The notes beneath the pieces are model-generated. The model saw nothing but the letters and a program-made list of their open reading frames with translations, did not search any database and was not told where the DNA came from. From positions 124,001-188,000 of the forward strand of contig JAFQHU010000008.1 of assembly GCA_017397845.1 (NCBI GenBank): DNA of 64,000 nt. The letters are read 5' to 3'. Positions within the stretch are counted from its first letter, which is position 1. Every line of letters starts with the position of its first letter. A program made the position numbers and the translations under genes. Positions 48,950-57,514 of the stretch are shown one piece after another. The DNA is from Clostridia bacterium. GTDB taxonomy: Bacteria; Bacillota; Clostridia; Oscillospirales; Acutalibacteraceae.

Positions 48950-51229
48950 ATGGATATGATGGAAATTATCAATCACGGCGTACATTTAGTTGACGGCAGA
49001 ATTCTCGTTGACGGTACAGCCGAAGAGCAAAAGGCACAGCTTTCCTCTATGGGGCTTTCTCCCCGTGAGGACAGAAACGGCACCATAGCCTATTCTATCC
49101 TTAATGCTCATAACACAAAAAAAGATGACGAAAAAATGAGAATCAAATTTGACTCTCTTATTTCTCATGATATTACCTATGTAGGTATCATTCAGACCGC
49201 CAGAGCCAGCGGACTTAAAGAATTTCCGATTCCTTATGCTCTTACAAACTGTCATAACAGTCTATGTGCGGTAGGCGGTACTATCAATGAGGATGACCAT
49301 GTTTTCGGTCTCTCTGCCGCTAAAAAATACGGAGGTATCTATGTTCCCGCCAATCAGGCAGTTATTCATCAGTTCGCCCGTGAAATGATGACAGGATGCG
49401 GTAAAATGCTTTTAGGCTCTGACAGCCATACCCGTTACGGTGCCATGGGTACCATGGGCGTGGGTGAGGGCGGACCTGAGCTCGTAAAACAGCTCCTTTC
49501 AAACACATGGGATGTTAATCCTCCTCAGGTAGTTTTAGTATATCTCGAAAATGCTCCTAAAAGGGGAGTGGGTCCCCATGATGTGGCTATCGCTCTTTGC
49601 GGTGCCGTGTTCAAGGAAGGCCTTGTCACAAATAAGGTTCTCGAATTTGTCGGCCCCGGTGTGAAAAATCTCTCTATGGATTTCAGAATCGGTATTGATG
49701 TTATGACCACGGAAACGGCTTGCCTTTCCTCTATATGGGAAACCGATGATACTGTAAAGGATTTTTATACCGTTCACGGCAGACCGTCTGATTACAAGGC
49801 TCTTTCTCCCGAAAAGGTTGCTTATTATGATATGGCTATCAGAATTGACCTTTCAAAGCTTGAAAGCATGATAGCTCTTCCCTTCCACCCTTCAAATGCT
49901 TACACTATACATCAGCTTCAGGAAAATCCTGAAATTCTCTTTGAGGTGGAAAAGGCTGCAAAGGCTCAGTTCGGAGACAAGGTAGATTTCAGACTTTACG
50001 ACAAGGTAAGGGACGGAAAGATATATATTGACCAGGGTGTTATCGCAGGCTGTGCAGGCGGTATGTTCGAAAATATTTGTGAGGCTGCCGCAATTTTGGA
50101 CGGCAAAAGCACGGGTGACGGTTATTTCAATCTTTCCGTTTATCCCTCAAGCGTGCCCGTAAATCTTGCTCTTTTAAGAAACGGTGTACAGGCAAAGCTT
50201 CTCGAAGCCGGTGCAGTATTCAAACCATGCTTCTGCGGTCCCTGCTTCGGTGCAGGTGATGTTCCCGCAAATAACGGTCTTTCCATCAGACACACCACCC
50301 GTAATTTCCCGAACCGTGAAGGCAGTAAGCCCGGTGACGGACAGCTCGCATCCGTGGCTTTGGTTGACGCCCGTTCTATCGCTGCTACGGCTCTTAACAA
50401 GGGTGTTCTCACCGCCGCCACAGACGTTGAAATCCCCGAATATGACAGCACCTATAACTTCGAAAAGGGCGTTTATGACAAGAGAGTTTATCAGGGCTTC
50501 GGCAAATCTGAAAAGGAAGCTGAGCTTCGATTCGGACCCAATATCACAGATTGGCCTGAAATGTACGCTCTTGAAGATAACCTTCTATTAAAGCTCGCCT
50601 GTGTAATTCACGACGATGTTACTACCACCGATGAGCTTATTCCCTCAGGTGAAACCTCATCCTACCGCTCCAATCCCTTGAAATTAGCTGAATTTGCTCT
50701 TTCACGCCGTGAGCCTGAATATGTAAACCGTGCCAAGGCAGTAGCCGCCGAAGAAAAGAAGAGAAGAGAAAGCGTTTCCGAGGAAGTAAATGCCGTTCTC
50801 TCTAAAGTATGCGATAACGCAGACGAAACAGCAAAGCATACCCAGTTCGGCTCCTGCGTATTTGCCTGCCGTCCCGGTGACGGCTCCGCCCGTGAGCAGG
50901 CGGCATCCTGCCAGAAGGTATTGGGCGGCTTCGGTAATATCTGCTATGAATTTGCAACCAAGCGCTACAGAAGCAACTGCATTAACTGGGGTATTCTTCC
51001 CTTTACCATCGATAAGGACAGAGAGTTCAACTATAATCACGGTGATTATGTTTTCGTTCCCGGTATCAGAGATGCCATCAAAAACGGCAGGGAAGAAATT
51101 CCCGCCAAGGTAATTACCGGAAATGGAGTTGAGGACATCACACTTTATGTAAAGGGTCTTACCGAGGAAGAAAAAACCATTATTCTCGAAGGCTGTCTTA
51201 TGAATTATTACAAAGCACAGATGAAATAA
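48950..51229 (+). CDS. Aconitase-family hydratase, YbhJ-like
   Basis: 759 residues, SD AGGAAAGGA. Fe-S hydro-lyase of the aconitase superfamily. Cluster cysteines appear as C368 (GCAGG), C429 and C432 (CFCGPCFGAGD). Substrate-side motifs include LGSDSHTRYGAMGTMGVGEGG near 160-180 (core SDSHTRYG), and the C-terminal swivel domain has NCINWGILPFTID near 674-686. Sequence order resembles the uncharacterised YbhJ group more than AcnA/AcnB. No citrate synthase or isocitrate dehydrogenase lies nearby, so the true substrate is open; aconitate hydratase activity is the default guess. Confidence 0.88.
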   Translation: MDMMEIINHGVHLVDGRILVDGTAEEQKAQLSSMGLSPREDRNGTIAYSILNAHNTKKDDEKMRIKFDSLISHDITYVGIIQTARASGLKEFPIPYALTNCHNSLCAVGGTINEDDHVFGLSAAKKYGGIYVPANQAVIHQFAREMMTGCGKMLLGSDSHTRYGAMGTMGVGEGGPELVKQLLSNTWDVNPPQVVLVYLENAPKRGVGPHDVAIALCGAVFKEGLVTNKVLEFVGPGVKNLSMDFRIGIDVMTTETACLSSIWETDDTVKDFYTVHGRPSDYKALSPEKVAYYDMAIRIDLSKLESMIALPFHPSNAYTIHQLQENPEILFEVEKAAKAQFGDKVDFRLYDKVRDGKIYIDQGVIAGCAGGMFENICEAAAILDGKSTGDGYFNLSVYPSSVPVNLALLRNGVQAKLLEAGAVFKPCFCGPCFGAGDVPANNGLSIRHTTRNFPNREGSKPGDGQLASVALVDARSIAATALNKGVLTAATDVEIPEYDSTYNFEKGVYDKRVYQGFGKSEKEAELRFGPNITDWPEMYALEDNLLLKLACVIHDDVTTTDELIPSGETSSYRSNPLKLAEFALSRREPEYVNRAKAVAAEEKKRRESVSEEVNAVLSKVCDNADETAKHTQFGSCVFACRPGDGSAREQAASCQKVLGGFGNICYEFATKRYRSNCINWGILPFTIDKDREFNYNHGDYVFVPGIRDAIKNGREEIPAKVITGNGVEDITLYVKGLTEEEKTIILEGCLMNYYKAQMK

Positions 51230-51277
51230 TAGTATTATCTTTGTTAGGTATTTATCAAAAAAGTTTGGCTTAACCCC

Positions 51278-51306
51278 TTTACTTTTCAGCTTCTCTGTGT
51301 TATAAT
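51278..51306 (+). promoter_or_regulatory. rpsO promoter
   Basis: TTTACT (51278-51283), 17-base spacer with a TG extension, TATAAT (51301-51306). The roughly 90-base leader after it can form a TGCGG/CCGCA stem and might hold an S15 autoregulatory site, which I cannot confirm. Confidence 0.6.
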
Positions 51307-51404
51307 CTTCAAGCATTGTGCCGATTTCTCGGTTTGCGGGTAAAAATTCACCTGCCGCACACTGGGGATCAGGCGAATGAAATATTTTTATGAGGTGAAA
51401 AACC

Positions 51405-51671
51405 ATGATGACAAAAGAACAGAAAACCGCAATTATCAAAGAATACGCTGCTCACGAAGGTGACACAGGTTCACCCGAAGTACAGATTGCTCTTCTTACT
51501 TACAGAATCAACAATCTTACAGAGCACCTTAAGACCAACAAAAAAGACCATCACTCACGCAGAGGTCTTCTTATGATGGTTGGTCAGAGAAGAAACCTTC
51601 TTGCATACCTTCAGAAGAACGACATCGAAAGATACCGTTCAATCATTGCAAGACTCGGTATCCGTAAGTAA
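51405..51671 (+). CDS. rpsO: Ribosomal protein S15
   Basis: 88 residues, SD GAGGTG seven bases before the start (a second ATG directly follows). Primary-binding protein of the 30S platform, contacting 16S helix 22 and forming bridge B4. Characteristic segments: [20 protein letters not shown] (19-38), [19 protein letters not shown] (40-58), RRNLLAYLQ and [13 protein letters not shown] at the end. rpsO followed by pnp is a widely conserved order. Confidence 0.98.
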   Translation: MMTKEQKTAIIKEYAAHEGDTGSPEVQIALLTYRINNLTEHLKTNKKDHHSRRGLLMMVGQRRNLLAYLQKNDIERYRSIIARLGIRK

Positions 51672-51681
51672 TTGCATTTTG

Positions 51682-51716
51682 GGCAGACATGAATTATATC
51701 GTGTCTGCCTTTTTTC
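51682..51716 (+). terminator. Terminator of rpsO
   Basis: GGCAGACA / TGTCTGCC stem with a 12-base loop followed by TTTTTT. It lies between rpsO and pnp and may be partly read through. Confidence 0.85.
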
Positions 51717-51848
51717 CGTCAATGACATAAGGCAGTATCCATATAGGGTTAGCACTAAATTGAGTTTTAACATCTGTTAAGGCTGAATTTATTGCTAAAC
51801 CTCTGCCTTGTGTTTAAAATAAAATACTAAAAAAGCGAGGTAGAAAAA

Positions 51849-54032
51849 ATGTTTCCCGAATTCAGAAAATTTGAAACAACCTTAGCAGGCAGACCTCTCG
51901 TAGTAGAAACAGGCAAAATGGCAGGTCTTGCAGGCGGCTCATGTCTTATCAGATATGGCGAAACAGAAGTTCTTTGCACAGCTACCATGGCTGCAAAGCC
52001 CAGAGAAGGCGTTGACTTTTTCCCTCTCTCTGTTGACTTCGAAGAAAAGCTTTACTCAGTAGGCCGTATTCCCGGCTCTTTCCAGAGAAGAGAAGGTAAG
52101 GCAAGCGAAAAGGCTACTCTTTCATCACGTGTTATCGACAGACCCATCCGTCCTCTTTTCCCCAAGGATATGAGAAACGATGTAGGTGTCGTTGCCACAG
52201 TTATGTCCGTAGACCAGGATTGCCTTCCCGAAATCACAGCTATGATCGGTGTTTCTGTAGCTATTTCTATTTCAGAAATTCCTTGGGACGGCCCCATCAG
52301 CGGTGTATCCGTAGGTCTCGTTGACGGTAAGTTCGTTATCAACCCCACAGAAGCTGAAAGAGCAAAGAGCGAAATGGCTGTTACCGTTGCTTCCACAGCA
52401 GATCTTGTTGCTATGATTGAAGCAGGTGCTAACGAAATCGACAACGAAACCATGTTTGACGGTATTATGTACGCTCACAAGGTTAACCAGGAAATCGTTG
52501 AATTCATCAAGGGTATCCAGAAGGAAATCGGCAAGGAAAAGGTTCCCTTTGAATCACAGGATCCCGCACCCGAAATGTTCGAGGCTATCAAAGAATTTGC
52601 TATCGACGATGTCAAGTTCGCTCTTGATACGGATGACAAGAGAATCCGTGATGAAAGACTCAAGCCCGTATACGAAAAAGTACACGAAAAATTTGACGAA
52701 GAATATGCAGACGTTATCGAAAAAATCGACGAATGTATGTATAAGCTTCAGAAGTATGTTGTAAGACGTTGGCTTCTCGATGAAGGTAAGCGTGTTGACG
52801 GCAGGGGTATCAACGATATGCGTCCTCTCGATGCACAAATTGACCTTCTTTCCAGAGTACACGGTTCCGGTATGTTCACCCGCGGTCAGACTCAGGTTCT
52901 CACAGTAACCACACTCGGCCCCATGAGTGATGCACAGCTTCTTGACGGTCTTGACAACGAAACTGAGAAGAGATATCTCCACCACTACAATTTCCCCTCA
53001 TACTCTGTAGGTGAAACCAAACCCTCCAGAGGTCCCGGCAGACGTGAAATCGGTCACGGTGCTCTCGCTGAAAGAGCTCTTGTTCCCGTTATTCCCTCGG
53101 TAGAGGAATTCCCTTATGCCATCAGACTCGTTTCCGAGGTTCTTTCCTCAAACGGTTCAACCTCTCAGGCTTCCATCTGCGGTTCAACTCTTTCACTTAT
53201 GGCAGCAGGTGTTCCCATCAAAGCTCCCGTAGCAGGTATCTCCTGCGGTCTTATCAGTGAAGGCGACCGCTTTATGACCATGGTTGACATTCAGGGTCTC
53301 GAAGACTTCTTCGGCGACATGGACTTCAAGGTAGCAGGTACAAAGAAGGGTATCACAGCCATTCAGATGGACCTCAAGGTTCACGGCCTTACTCCCGAAA
53401 TCATCAAGGAAGCATTCGAAAAGACCTATGATGCAAGATGCAAGATTCTCGATGAGGTTATGCTTCCCTGCATCGCAGAGCCCAGAGCAGAGCTTTCCAA
53501 ATATGCTCCCAAAATGCTTACCACAAAAATTGACGTCGAAAAAATCGGCGATGTTATCGGTAAGCAGGGTAAGGTTATTCAGAAAATTTGTGCTGAATGT
53601 GAATGTAAGGTTGACGTTAATGAGGACGGTTCAATTTTCGTTTCAGCACTTGATCTTGAAAACGCAAAACGTGCTATCACTATCATCGAAACTATTGCTA
53701 ATGACCCTGAGGTCGGCTCTATTTTCCGCGGTATCGTAACCCGTCTTATGAGCTTCGGTGCTTTCGTTGAAATCGCTCCCGGTAAGGAAGGTCTCGTTCA
53801 TATCAGCAAACTTGATGTGAAGAGAACAGAAAAGGTAGAGGATTGCGTGAATGTAGGCGACGAAGTAATCGTTAAGGTTATGGAAATCGACGATCAGGGC
53901 AGAATCAACCTTTCCAGAAGAGATGCTCTCATCGAAATCGAAGGTCTTACTCCCGAAGATGACGGTGAAGAGGCTCCCAGAAGAAACGGTGACCGCAGAA
54001 GAAACGGCGACCGCAGAAGAAGAGACAGATAA
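51849..54032 (+). CDS. pnp: Polynucleotide phosphorylase
   Basis: 727 residues, SD AGCGAGGT. Processive 3'-5' phosphorolytic exoribonuclease, trimeric, in the RNA degradosome. Two RNase PH domains (about 10-140 with FFPLSVDFEEKLYSVGRIPG-type residues, and about 310-530 with FTRGQTQVLTVTTLG and FSSYSVGET-like FPSYSVGETKPSRGPGRREIGHG read in parts), then a KH domain (about 553-612, GDVIGKQGKVIQKI) and an S1 domain (about 622-690, GIVTRLMSFGAFVEI; GLVHISKLD). The C-terminal tail is unusual in being a run of RRNGDR units. Follows rpsO. Confidence 0.98.
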   Translation: MFPEFRKFETTLAGRPLVVETGKMAGLAGGSCLIRYGETEVLCTATMAAKPREGVDFFPLSVDFEEKLYSVGRIPGSFQRREGKASEKATLSSRVIDRPIRPLFPKDMRNDVGVVATVMSVDQDCLPEITAMIGVSVAISISEIPWDGPISGVSVGLVDGKFVINPTEAERAKSEMAVTVASTADLVAMIEAGANEIDNETMFDGIMYAHKVNQEIVEFIKGIQKEIGKEKVPFESQDPAPEMFEAIKEFAIDDVKFALDTDDKRIRDERLKPVYEKVHEKFDEEYADVIEKIDECMYKLQKYVVRRWLLDEGKRVDGRGINDMRPLDAQIDLLSRVHGSGMFTRGQTQVLTVTTLGPMSDAQLLDGLDNETEKRYLHHYNFPSYSVGETKPSRGPGRREIGHGALAERALVPVIPSVEEFPYAIRLVSEVLSSNGSTSQASICGSTLSLMAAGVPIKAPVAGISCGLISEGDRFMTMVDIQGLEDFFGDMDFKVAGTKKGITAIQMDLKVHGLTPEIIKEAFEKTYDARCKILDEVMLPCIAEPRAELSKYAPKMLTTKIDVEKIGDVIGKQGKVIQKICAECECKVDVNEDGSIFVSALDLENAKRAITIIETIANDPEVGSIFRGIVTRLMSFGAFVEIAPGKEGLVHISKLDVKRTEKVEDCVNVGDEVIVKVMEIDDQGRINLSRRDALIEIEGLTPEDDGEEAPRRNGDRRRNGDRRRRDR

Positions 54033-54049
54033 TTAATCTCTAAAAATTA

Positions 54050-54090
54050 AAGGTGTACAAATCGGAAGATTTGTACACCTTGTTTTTTTT
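54050..54090 (+). terminator. Terminator of pnp
   Basis: AAGGTGTACAAATC / GATTTGTACACCTT 14-bp stem, GGAA loop, then GTTTTTTTT. Confidence 0.95.
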
Positions 54091-55257
54091 TCAGACCGAT
54101 ACTTCATTCTTCTCTGTCTGAGTCAGCATATTAAGCAAATTAAGGAAAAAGCTGTGAGTTTTGTTTTTTGTTGCCAAAAGACCTACGGTTTGTCCGTGGT
54201 CGCCCTTTATGACGGGCATAATGTTCCAAATACCCTTTTTGGGTGTGCCGTCAAAATCCTTTCCGGGCTCATCAAAGGGATTTTTGGCGGAAGGAACATT
54301 TACCAAACCGTCATTTTCGTGCCATTCCTCGCTGAAGGTTATGCCGTATTCCTCGTCTGACGGAAAGCTGATGGTGGCGATGAGCCTTCCGAAAACCTTT
54401 AGAAGAGGAAATTTCATATATTCCGTAGAAAACTCTTTTCCGGGGTTTCCGCTTGCATAGTAGCAGAAGTAGTAAATATTTTTACTGATTTCTATTTTTT
54501 CATTAAGCTCCAGTGCACCGCTGAAGGAAAGGTCACGAAGTATATGGTCGTCGCTGTCACGGACACGGTTAACGGCAGTCAGAATCTTATCTGCCTTTTT
54601 CTCTCCTCTGAGGGGAGTGAGGCCGAACTGCTCCATCTGACAGTCAACCAATTTCCCGTGTATAGGTGTTCTGCCCAACAGACACACACCGAAATTTGTG
54701 CCTCTGCCCATGGTATGTATAAGGTTTTTCTCTTCTGCTAATTTAAAAAGGAGGGTACCGTTATTAGGAGAGCAAAGGGTGGTGACACTGACAATAAGGC
54801 TTTCCTTTCCGCCTGTAAAAAGGGGAGAGATATCGTCTGTGTCGGTTGAATTTCTTTCCTCCTCGTCACCGTAGGTGAGAAGATGAGCCAGAAGTCTTAC
54901 CACCTGACCGCCATGGCTGTGGCCTATGAGATGAACGCTTCTTTCACCGAAGCGGTCAAAGAGAGGTTTTTCATATTTTCTGCCGAAGCGGTCATGGTTT
55001 CTTTTGCGGGAGTGTGCCTTACCGTAGTCCACTCTTGTTCCTGTAAGCTGAGCATAAAGCTCGCAGGCATTATCCCAGGCACTTGAAATAGGACCCACCG
55101 ATGCGGCATAGCATTCGTAATCACAACCGCGCAGAAAGTCGATAAGACTCCCTGTGGTAGCTCCCCAATAGGGGACAGCCTTATTTATTCCCGTTATTTC
55201 ACCCCAACCGAACATTCCGTGGACGAAGATGAAGGGACTGCTGTTTCTTTTTTTCAC
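54091..55257 (-). CDS. Cytosolic lipase of the staphylococcal/Geobacillus type
   Basis: 388 residues starting at GTG 55257 behind GGGGTGAT. Alpha/beta-hydrolase of the lipase I.5/I.6 kind: oxyanion motif FVHGMFGWG (11-19), zinc-region VDYGKAHSRKRNHDRFGRKY (76-95, matching VDYGxAHAxxxGHxRFG), nucleophile Ser114 in GHSHGG, and ENDGLVNVPSA near 318 with the acid region. A catalytic His near GDHGQTVG (about 355). Family members are secreted triacylglycerol lipases, but this protein lacks any signal peptide, so it may act on intracellular lipid or leave by another route. Confidence 0.87.
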   Translation of the reverse strand: MKKRNSSPFIFVHGMFGWGEITGINKAVPYWGATTGSLIDFLRGCDYECYAASVGPISSAWDNACELYAQLTGTRVDYGKAHSRKRNHDRFGRKYEKPLFDRFGERSVHLIGHSHGGQVVRLLAHLLTYGDEEERNSTDTDDISPLFTGGKESLIVSVTTLCSPNNGTLLFKLAEEKNLIHTMGRGTNFGVCLLGRTPIHGKLVDCQMEQFGLTPLRGEKKADKILTAVNRVRDSDDHILRDLSFSGALELNEKIEISKNIYYFCYYASGNPGKEFSTEYMKFPLLKVFGRLIATISFPSDEEYGITFSEEWHENDGLVNVPSAKNPFDEPGKDFDGTPKKGIWNIMPVIKGDHGQTVGLLATKNKTHSFFLNLLNMLTQTEKNEVSV

Positions 55258-55291
55258 AAGATCACCCCTGTTACGATGTATTGACAGATTT

Positions 55292-55321
55292 ATTTTAGCA
55301 CACTTTTGTTTTCCAAATCAA
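55292..55321 (-). promoter_or_regulatory. Promoter of lipase gene
   Basis: Minus strand TTGATT (55316-55321), 18-base spacer, TAAAAT (55292-55297). Weak match. Confidence 0.4.
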
Positions 55322-55374
55322 TAAGCAAAAGATAATTAATTATTTTTATGAGAACTGATTTCTTTCTCCTTTCA

Positions 55375-55403
55375 TTGACAAAAGCATGCTTATTTTATAT
55401 AAT
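55375..55403 (+). promoter_or_regulatory. Promoter of PanT-like ECF gene
   Basis: Consensus TTGACA (55375-55380), 17-base spacer, consensus TATAAT (55398-55403). Confidence 0.85.
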
Positions 55404-55434
55404 AATTACGGATTATGTAAAAGGAGATGATAAA

Positions 55435-56076
55435 ATGAAAAACTCAAATAAGAATATGAATATGGCATCTGTTTTAAATCTCACACTTACAGCGATTTTT
55501 CTTGCCATTATCATCGTGATGAGTTTTACACCCATCGGTTATCTTAAGATGGGAACTATCGAAATTTCACTTTTAGCCATTCCCGTGGCTATGGGTGCGG
55601 CACTTTTAGGTGTCGGCGGAGGTGCACTTTTAGGTTTGGCCTTCGGCGTTACGAGCTTAATTCAGTGTTTCGGTATGAGTGCCTTCGGTACGGCTCTTTT
55701 CGGCATAAACCCTGCATTGACGGCGATTCTTTGCATCGTACCCCGTGTGCTTGTGGGTGTGGCTTCGGCTTGGGTTTATAAGGTGCTTAAAAAGAAAAAT
55801 GTTCAGCCTAATGTGACTTCACTTATCTCATTCTTAACTGCGGCAGTGGTTAATACTGTTCTTTTTGTCGGTTTGTTTATTGCTTTCTTTGGTAATACAG
55901 ACTTTTATGCAGGTCTCGAAACACAGTTTGCCACCACGGGTGTTATCGCTTTCTTTGCCGCATTCGTCGGTGTCAACGGTATAGTAGAGGCTGTGGCAAG
56001 TGCAGCAGTCGGCGGTGCTTTAGGCTCGGTGATAAAGAAAATCGAAAAGCAGAAGGCAGGATTTTCGAAGAGATAA
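55435..56076 (+). CDS. ECF transporter S component, PanT-like
   Basis: 213 residues from ATG 55435, with AAAGGAG just upstream; the longer frame would overlap the promoter. About six membrane segments. Pattern LAIPVAMGAALLGVGGGALL (about 46-65) followed by GLAFGVTSLIQCFGMSAFGT (about 66-85) and INPALTAIL resembles pantothenate S components (PanT), where a GLTSFxQxxGASPFG-like stretch is typical. Hence vitamin uptake, perhaps pantothenate, via a shared ECF module. No T or A subunit in the window. Monocistronic, with strong promoter and terminator and no riboswitch. Confidence 0.83.
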   Translation: MKNSNKNMNMASVLNLTLTAIFLAIIIVMSFTPIGYLKMGTIEISLLAIPVAMGAALLGVGGGALLGLAFGVTSLIQCFGMSAFGTALFGINPALTAILCIVPRVLVGVASAWVYKVLKKKNVQPNVTSLISFLTAAVVNTVLFVGLFIAFFGNTDFYAGLETQFATTGVIAFFAAFVGVNGIVEAVASAAVGGALGSVIKKIEKQKAGFSKR

Positions 56077-56081
56077 AATGT

Positions 56082-56111
56082 AAGAGGCTGTGGAAAACAG
56101 CCTCTTTTTTA
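56082..56111 (+). terminator. Terminator of PanT-like gene
   Basis: AAGAGGCTGT / ACAGCCTCTT stem with GGAAA loop and TTTTTT. Confidence 0.88.
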
Positions 56112-56114
56112 CTA

Positions 56115-56143
56115 TTGACTTAATTTTTAAAATAAAGTATTCT
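56115..56143 (+). promoter_or_regulatory. Promoter of nitroreductase gene
   Basis: TTGACT (56115-56120), 17-base spacer, TATTCT (56138-56143). Confidence 0.6.
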
Positions 56144-56162
56144 TATCATAAGAGGTGATAAT

Positions 56163-56924
56163 ATGCTGAACAGAGATTTATACAGTATGATATATAAAAG
56201 GAAATCCTTTCATATTTTCCGCAATGTGGGAGACGAAAAAATAACGGAAAAAGAAATTGAAGATATTTATGATTCTTATGAGAAATTTGTACCTTTGCAT
56301 CCCGAAATCAAAACAAAGATTAAGATCGTAAGTAACGATAAGGTTACGACTAAAAGGGGGCAGGAAATGTGTATCCTCCTTTTCAGCGAAAAGAAAGAGG
56401 GATATTTGCAGAATATAGGTTATCTGGGACAGCAGTTAGATTTGCATCTGGTTTCAAAAAACATAGGTACTCTCTGGTTCGGTATAGGTAAAACGGAAGA
56501 GGAGTGCGACGGACTCGATTATGTTATTATGTTTGCCGTTAAAAAGGTCAGTGACGAAAAGAAATACCGCAGGGATATGTTTAAAAGCAAAAGAAAAGAT
56601 GCCGACGAAATATGGTCGGGCGAATATATTGACGGAGTTACGGATATAGCAAGGTTTGCTCCCAGTGCATGTAACAGCCAGCCCTGGAAGGTGGTAAACG
56701 AGGGCAGAACACTTAAGGTTTACCGCTATAAAAAAGAGGGTAAAAGAGGCATTATGCCTGCCGATAAGGTGAGCTTTTATAATAGGATTGATATAGGAAT
56801 ATTTCTTTGCTTTATGGAGCTTTGTTTGGAAAAAGAGGGGATAAGATTTGAAAGAACTCTCTTTACGGATAAAGGAGAAGATGTGGAACTTACCTTGAAC
56901 GCCGAGTATAAATTAAAAGGGTGA
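56163..56924 (+). CDS. Nitroreductase-family protein
   Basis: 253 residues, SD AGAGGTGAT. N-terminal YSMIYKRKSFHIFRNVGDEK resembles the RRSxRxF-type FMN-binding start of nitroreductases. LGYLGQQLDLHLVSKNIGTLWFG (about 88-110; core GQQLDLHLVSKNIGT) fits the family's second FMN region, and APSACNSQPWKVVNEG (about 168-183) is a second copy of the family S-x-x-N-x-Q-P-W signature. It is the TM-nitroreductase-type arrangement in which two half-domains lie in one chain. FMN-dependent reduction of an unknown substrate. Seven bases before the DUF5412 gene. Confidence 0.82.
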   Translation: MLNRDLYSMIYKRKSFHIFRNVGDEKITEKEIEDIYDSYEKFVPLHPEIKTKIKIVSNDKVTTKRGQEMCILLFSEKKEGYLQNIGYLGQQLDLHLVSKNIGTLWFGIGKTEEECDGLDYVIMFAVKKVSDEKKYRRDMFKSKRKDADEIWSGEYIDGVTDIARFAPSACNSQPWKVVNEGRTLKVYRYKKEGKRGIMPADKVSFYNRIDIGIFLCFMELCLEKEGIRFERTLFTDKGEDVELTLNAEYKLKG

Positions 56925-56931
56925 TTTATTT

Positions 56932-57288
56932 ATGAAAAAGTATTTGAAAATTATTGTGCCTGTTTTACTTGTAGTTTTAGTAGTTGCATACGCTGTAAAT
57001 TGGGCATTCTTTGATATTCAGAGATTAGAAGGTCAGGAGCTTTTAAAGGAAGTTGCTTCGCCGGGTGAAACTTATACAGTTTCTGTATATCTGAATAACG
57101 GTGGCGCCACAACGGATTATGCCGTGCTGTGTTCCGTTAAAAATAATCAAACCAATAAAGAAAAGAATATATACTGGAATTACCACTGTACAGGAGCTAT
57201 GGTTGAATGGAACAGTGAAGATACCGTAACGATTAACGGTGTTAAGCTTAATGTGAACAAAGACACCTATGACTACAGAAATGACTGA
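56932..57288 (+). CDS. DUF5412-like anchored protein
   Basis: 118 residues with an N-terminal signal anchor (about 4-22). The body matches the DUF5412 pattern: LLKEVASPGETYTVSVYLNN, then GGATTDYAVLCSVKNN, KNIYWNYHCTGAMVEWNSED and TVTINGVKLNV. Exposed outside the membrane; function unknown. Starts seven bases after the nitroreductase stop with a GGGTGAT SD, so co-transcribed. Confidence 0.8.
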   Translation: MKKYLKIIVPVLLVVLVVAYAVNWAFFDIQRLEGQELLKEVASPGETYTVSVYLNNGGATTDYAVLCSVKNNQTNKEKNIYWNYHCTGAMVEWNSEDTVTINGVKLNVNKDTYDYRND

Positions 57289-57345
57289 TTAATTATATGT
57301 TTGGCAGGCATAACCTTCAGGGTTTATGTCTGCTTTTAACTTGCG

Positions 57346-57415
57346 GGGGGCGAAGCCGCCGTATACGGCGCCCCGCGAGGCGCGGGGGACAGCATAAATG
57401 CCGTGCTTCGCCCCC
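57346..57415 (+). repeat. Cloverleaf palindromic element, copy 2
   Basis: Outer 11-bp stem GGGGGCGAAGC (57346-57356) / GCTTCGCCCCC (57405-57415) encloses palindrome CGCCGTATACGGCG (57357-57370), hairpin CCCCGCG-AGG-CGCGGGG (57371-57387) and near-hairpin ACAGCATAAATGCCGT (57389-57404). It is the inverted counterpart of copy 1 at 19101. Confidence 0.88.
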
Positions 57416-57463
57416 ACCTCACCGTCATCGCTCTCTTACGGCGAATGTAAGTAGCATAAAACT

Positions 57464-57496
57464 AAAGGCTACCGCTTAATTGCGATAGCCTTTTTG
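57464..57496. terminator. Bidirectional terminator at end of hydrogenase operon
   Basis: AAAGGCTACCGC pairs with GCGATAGCCTTTTT around a short TTAATT loop. It lies about 20 bases past the hydA stop on the minus strand. Confidence 0.8.
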
Positions 57497-57514
57497 TTAT
57501 TTTATTTTGCTGAA

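Noticed and set aside
50702..51439. 245-codon minus-strand frame overlapping the aconitase 3' end and rpsO leader
   Set aside because: Antisense to conserved coding sequence and to the rpsO promoter; no SD or domain.
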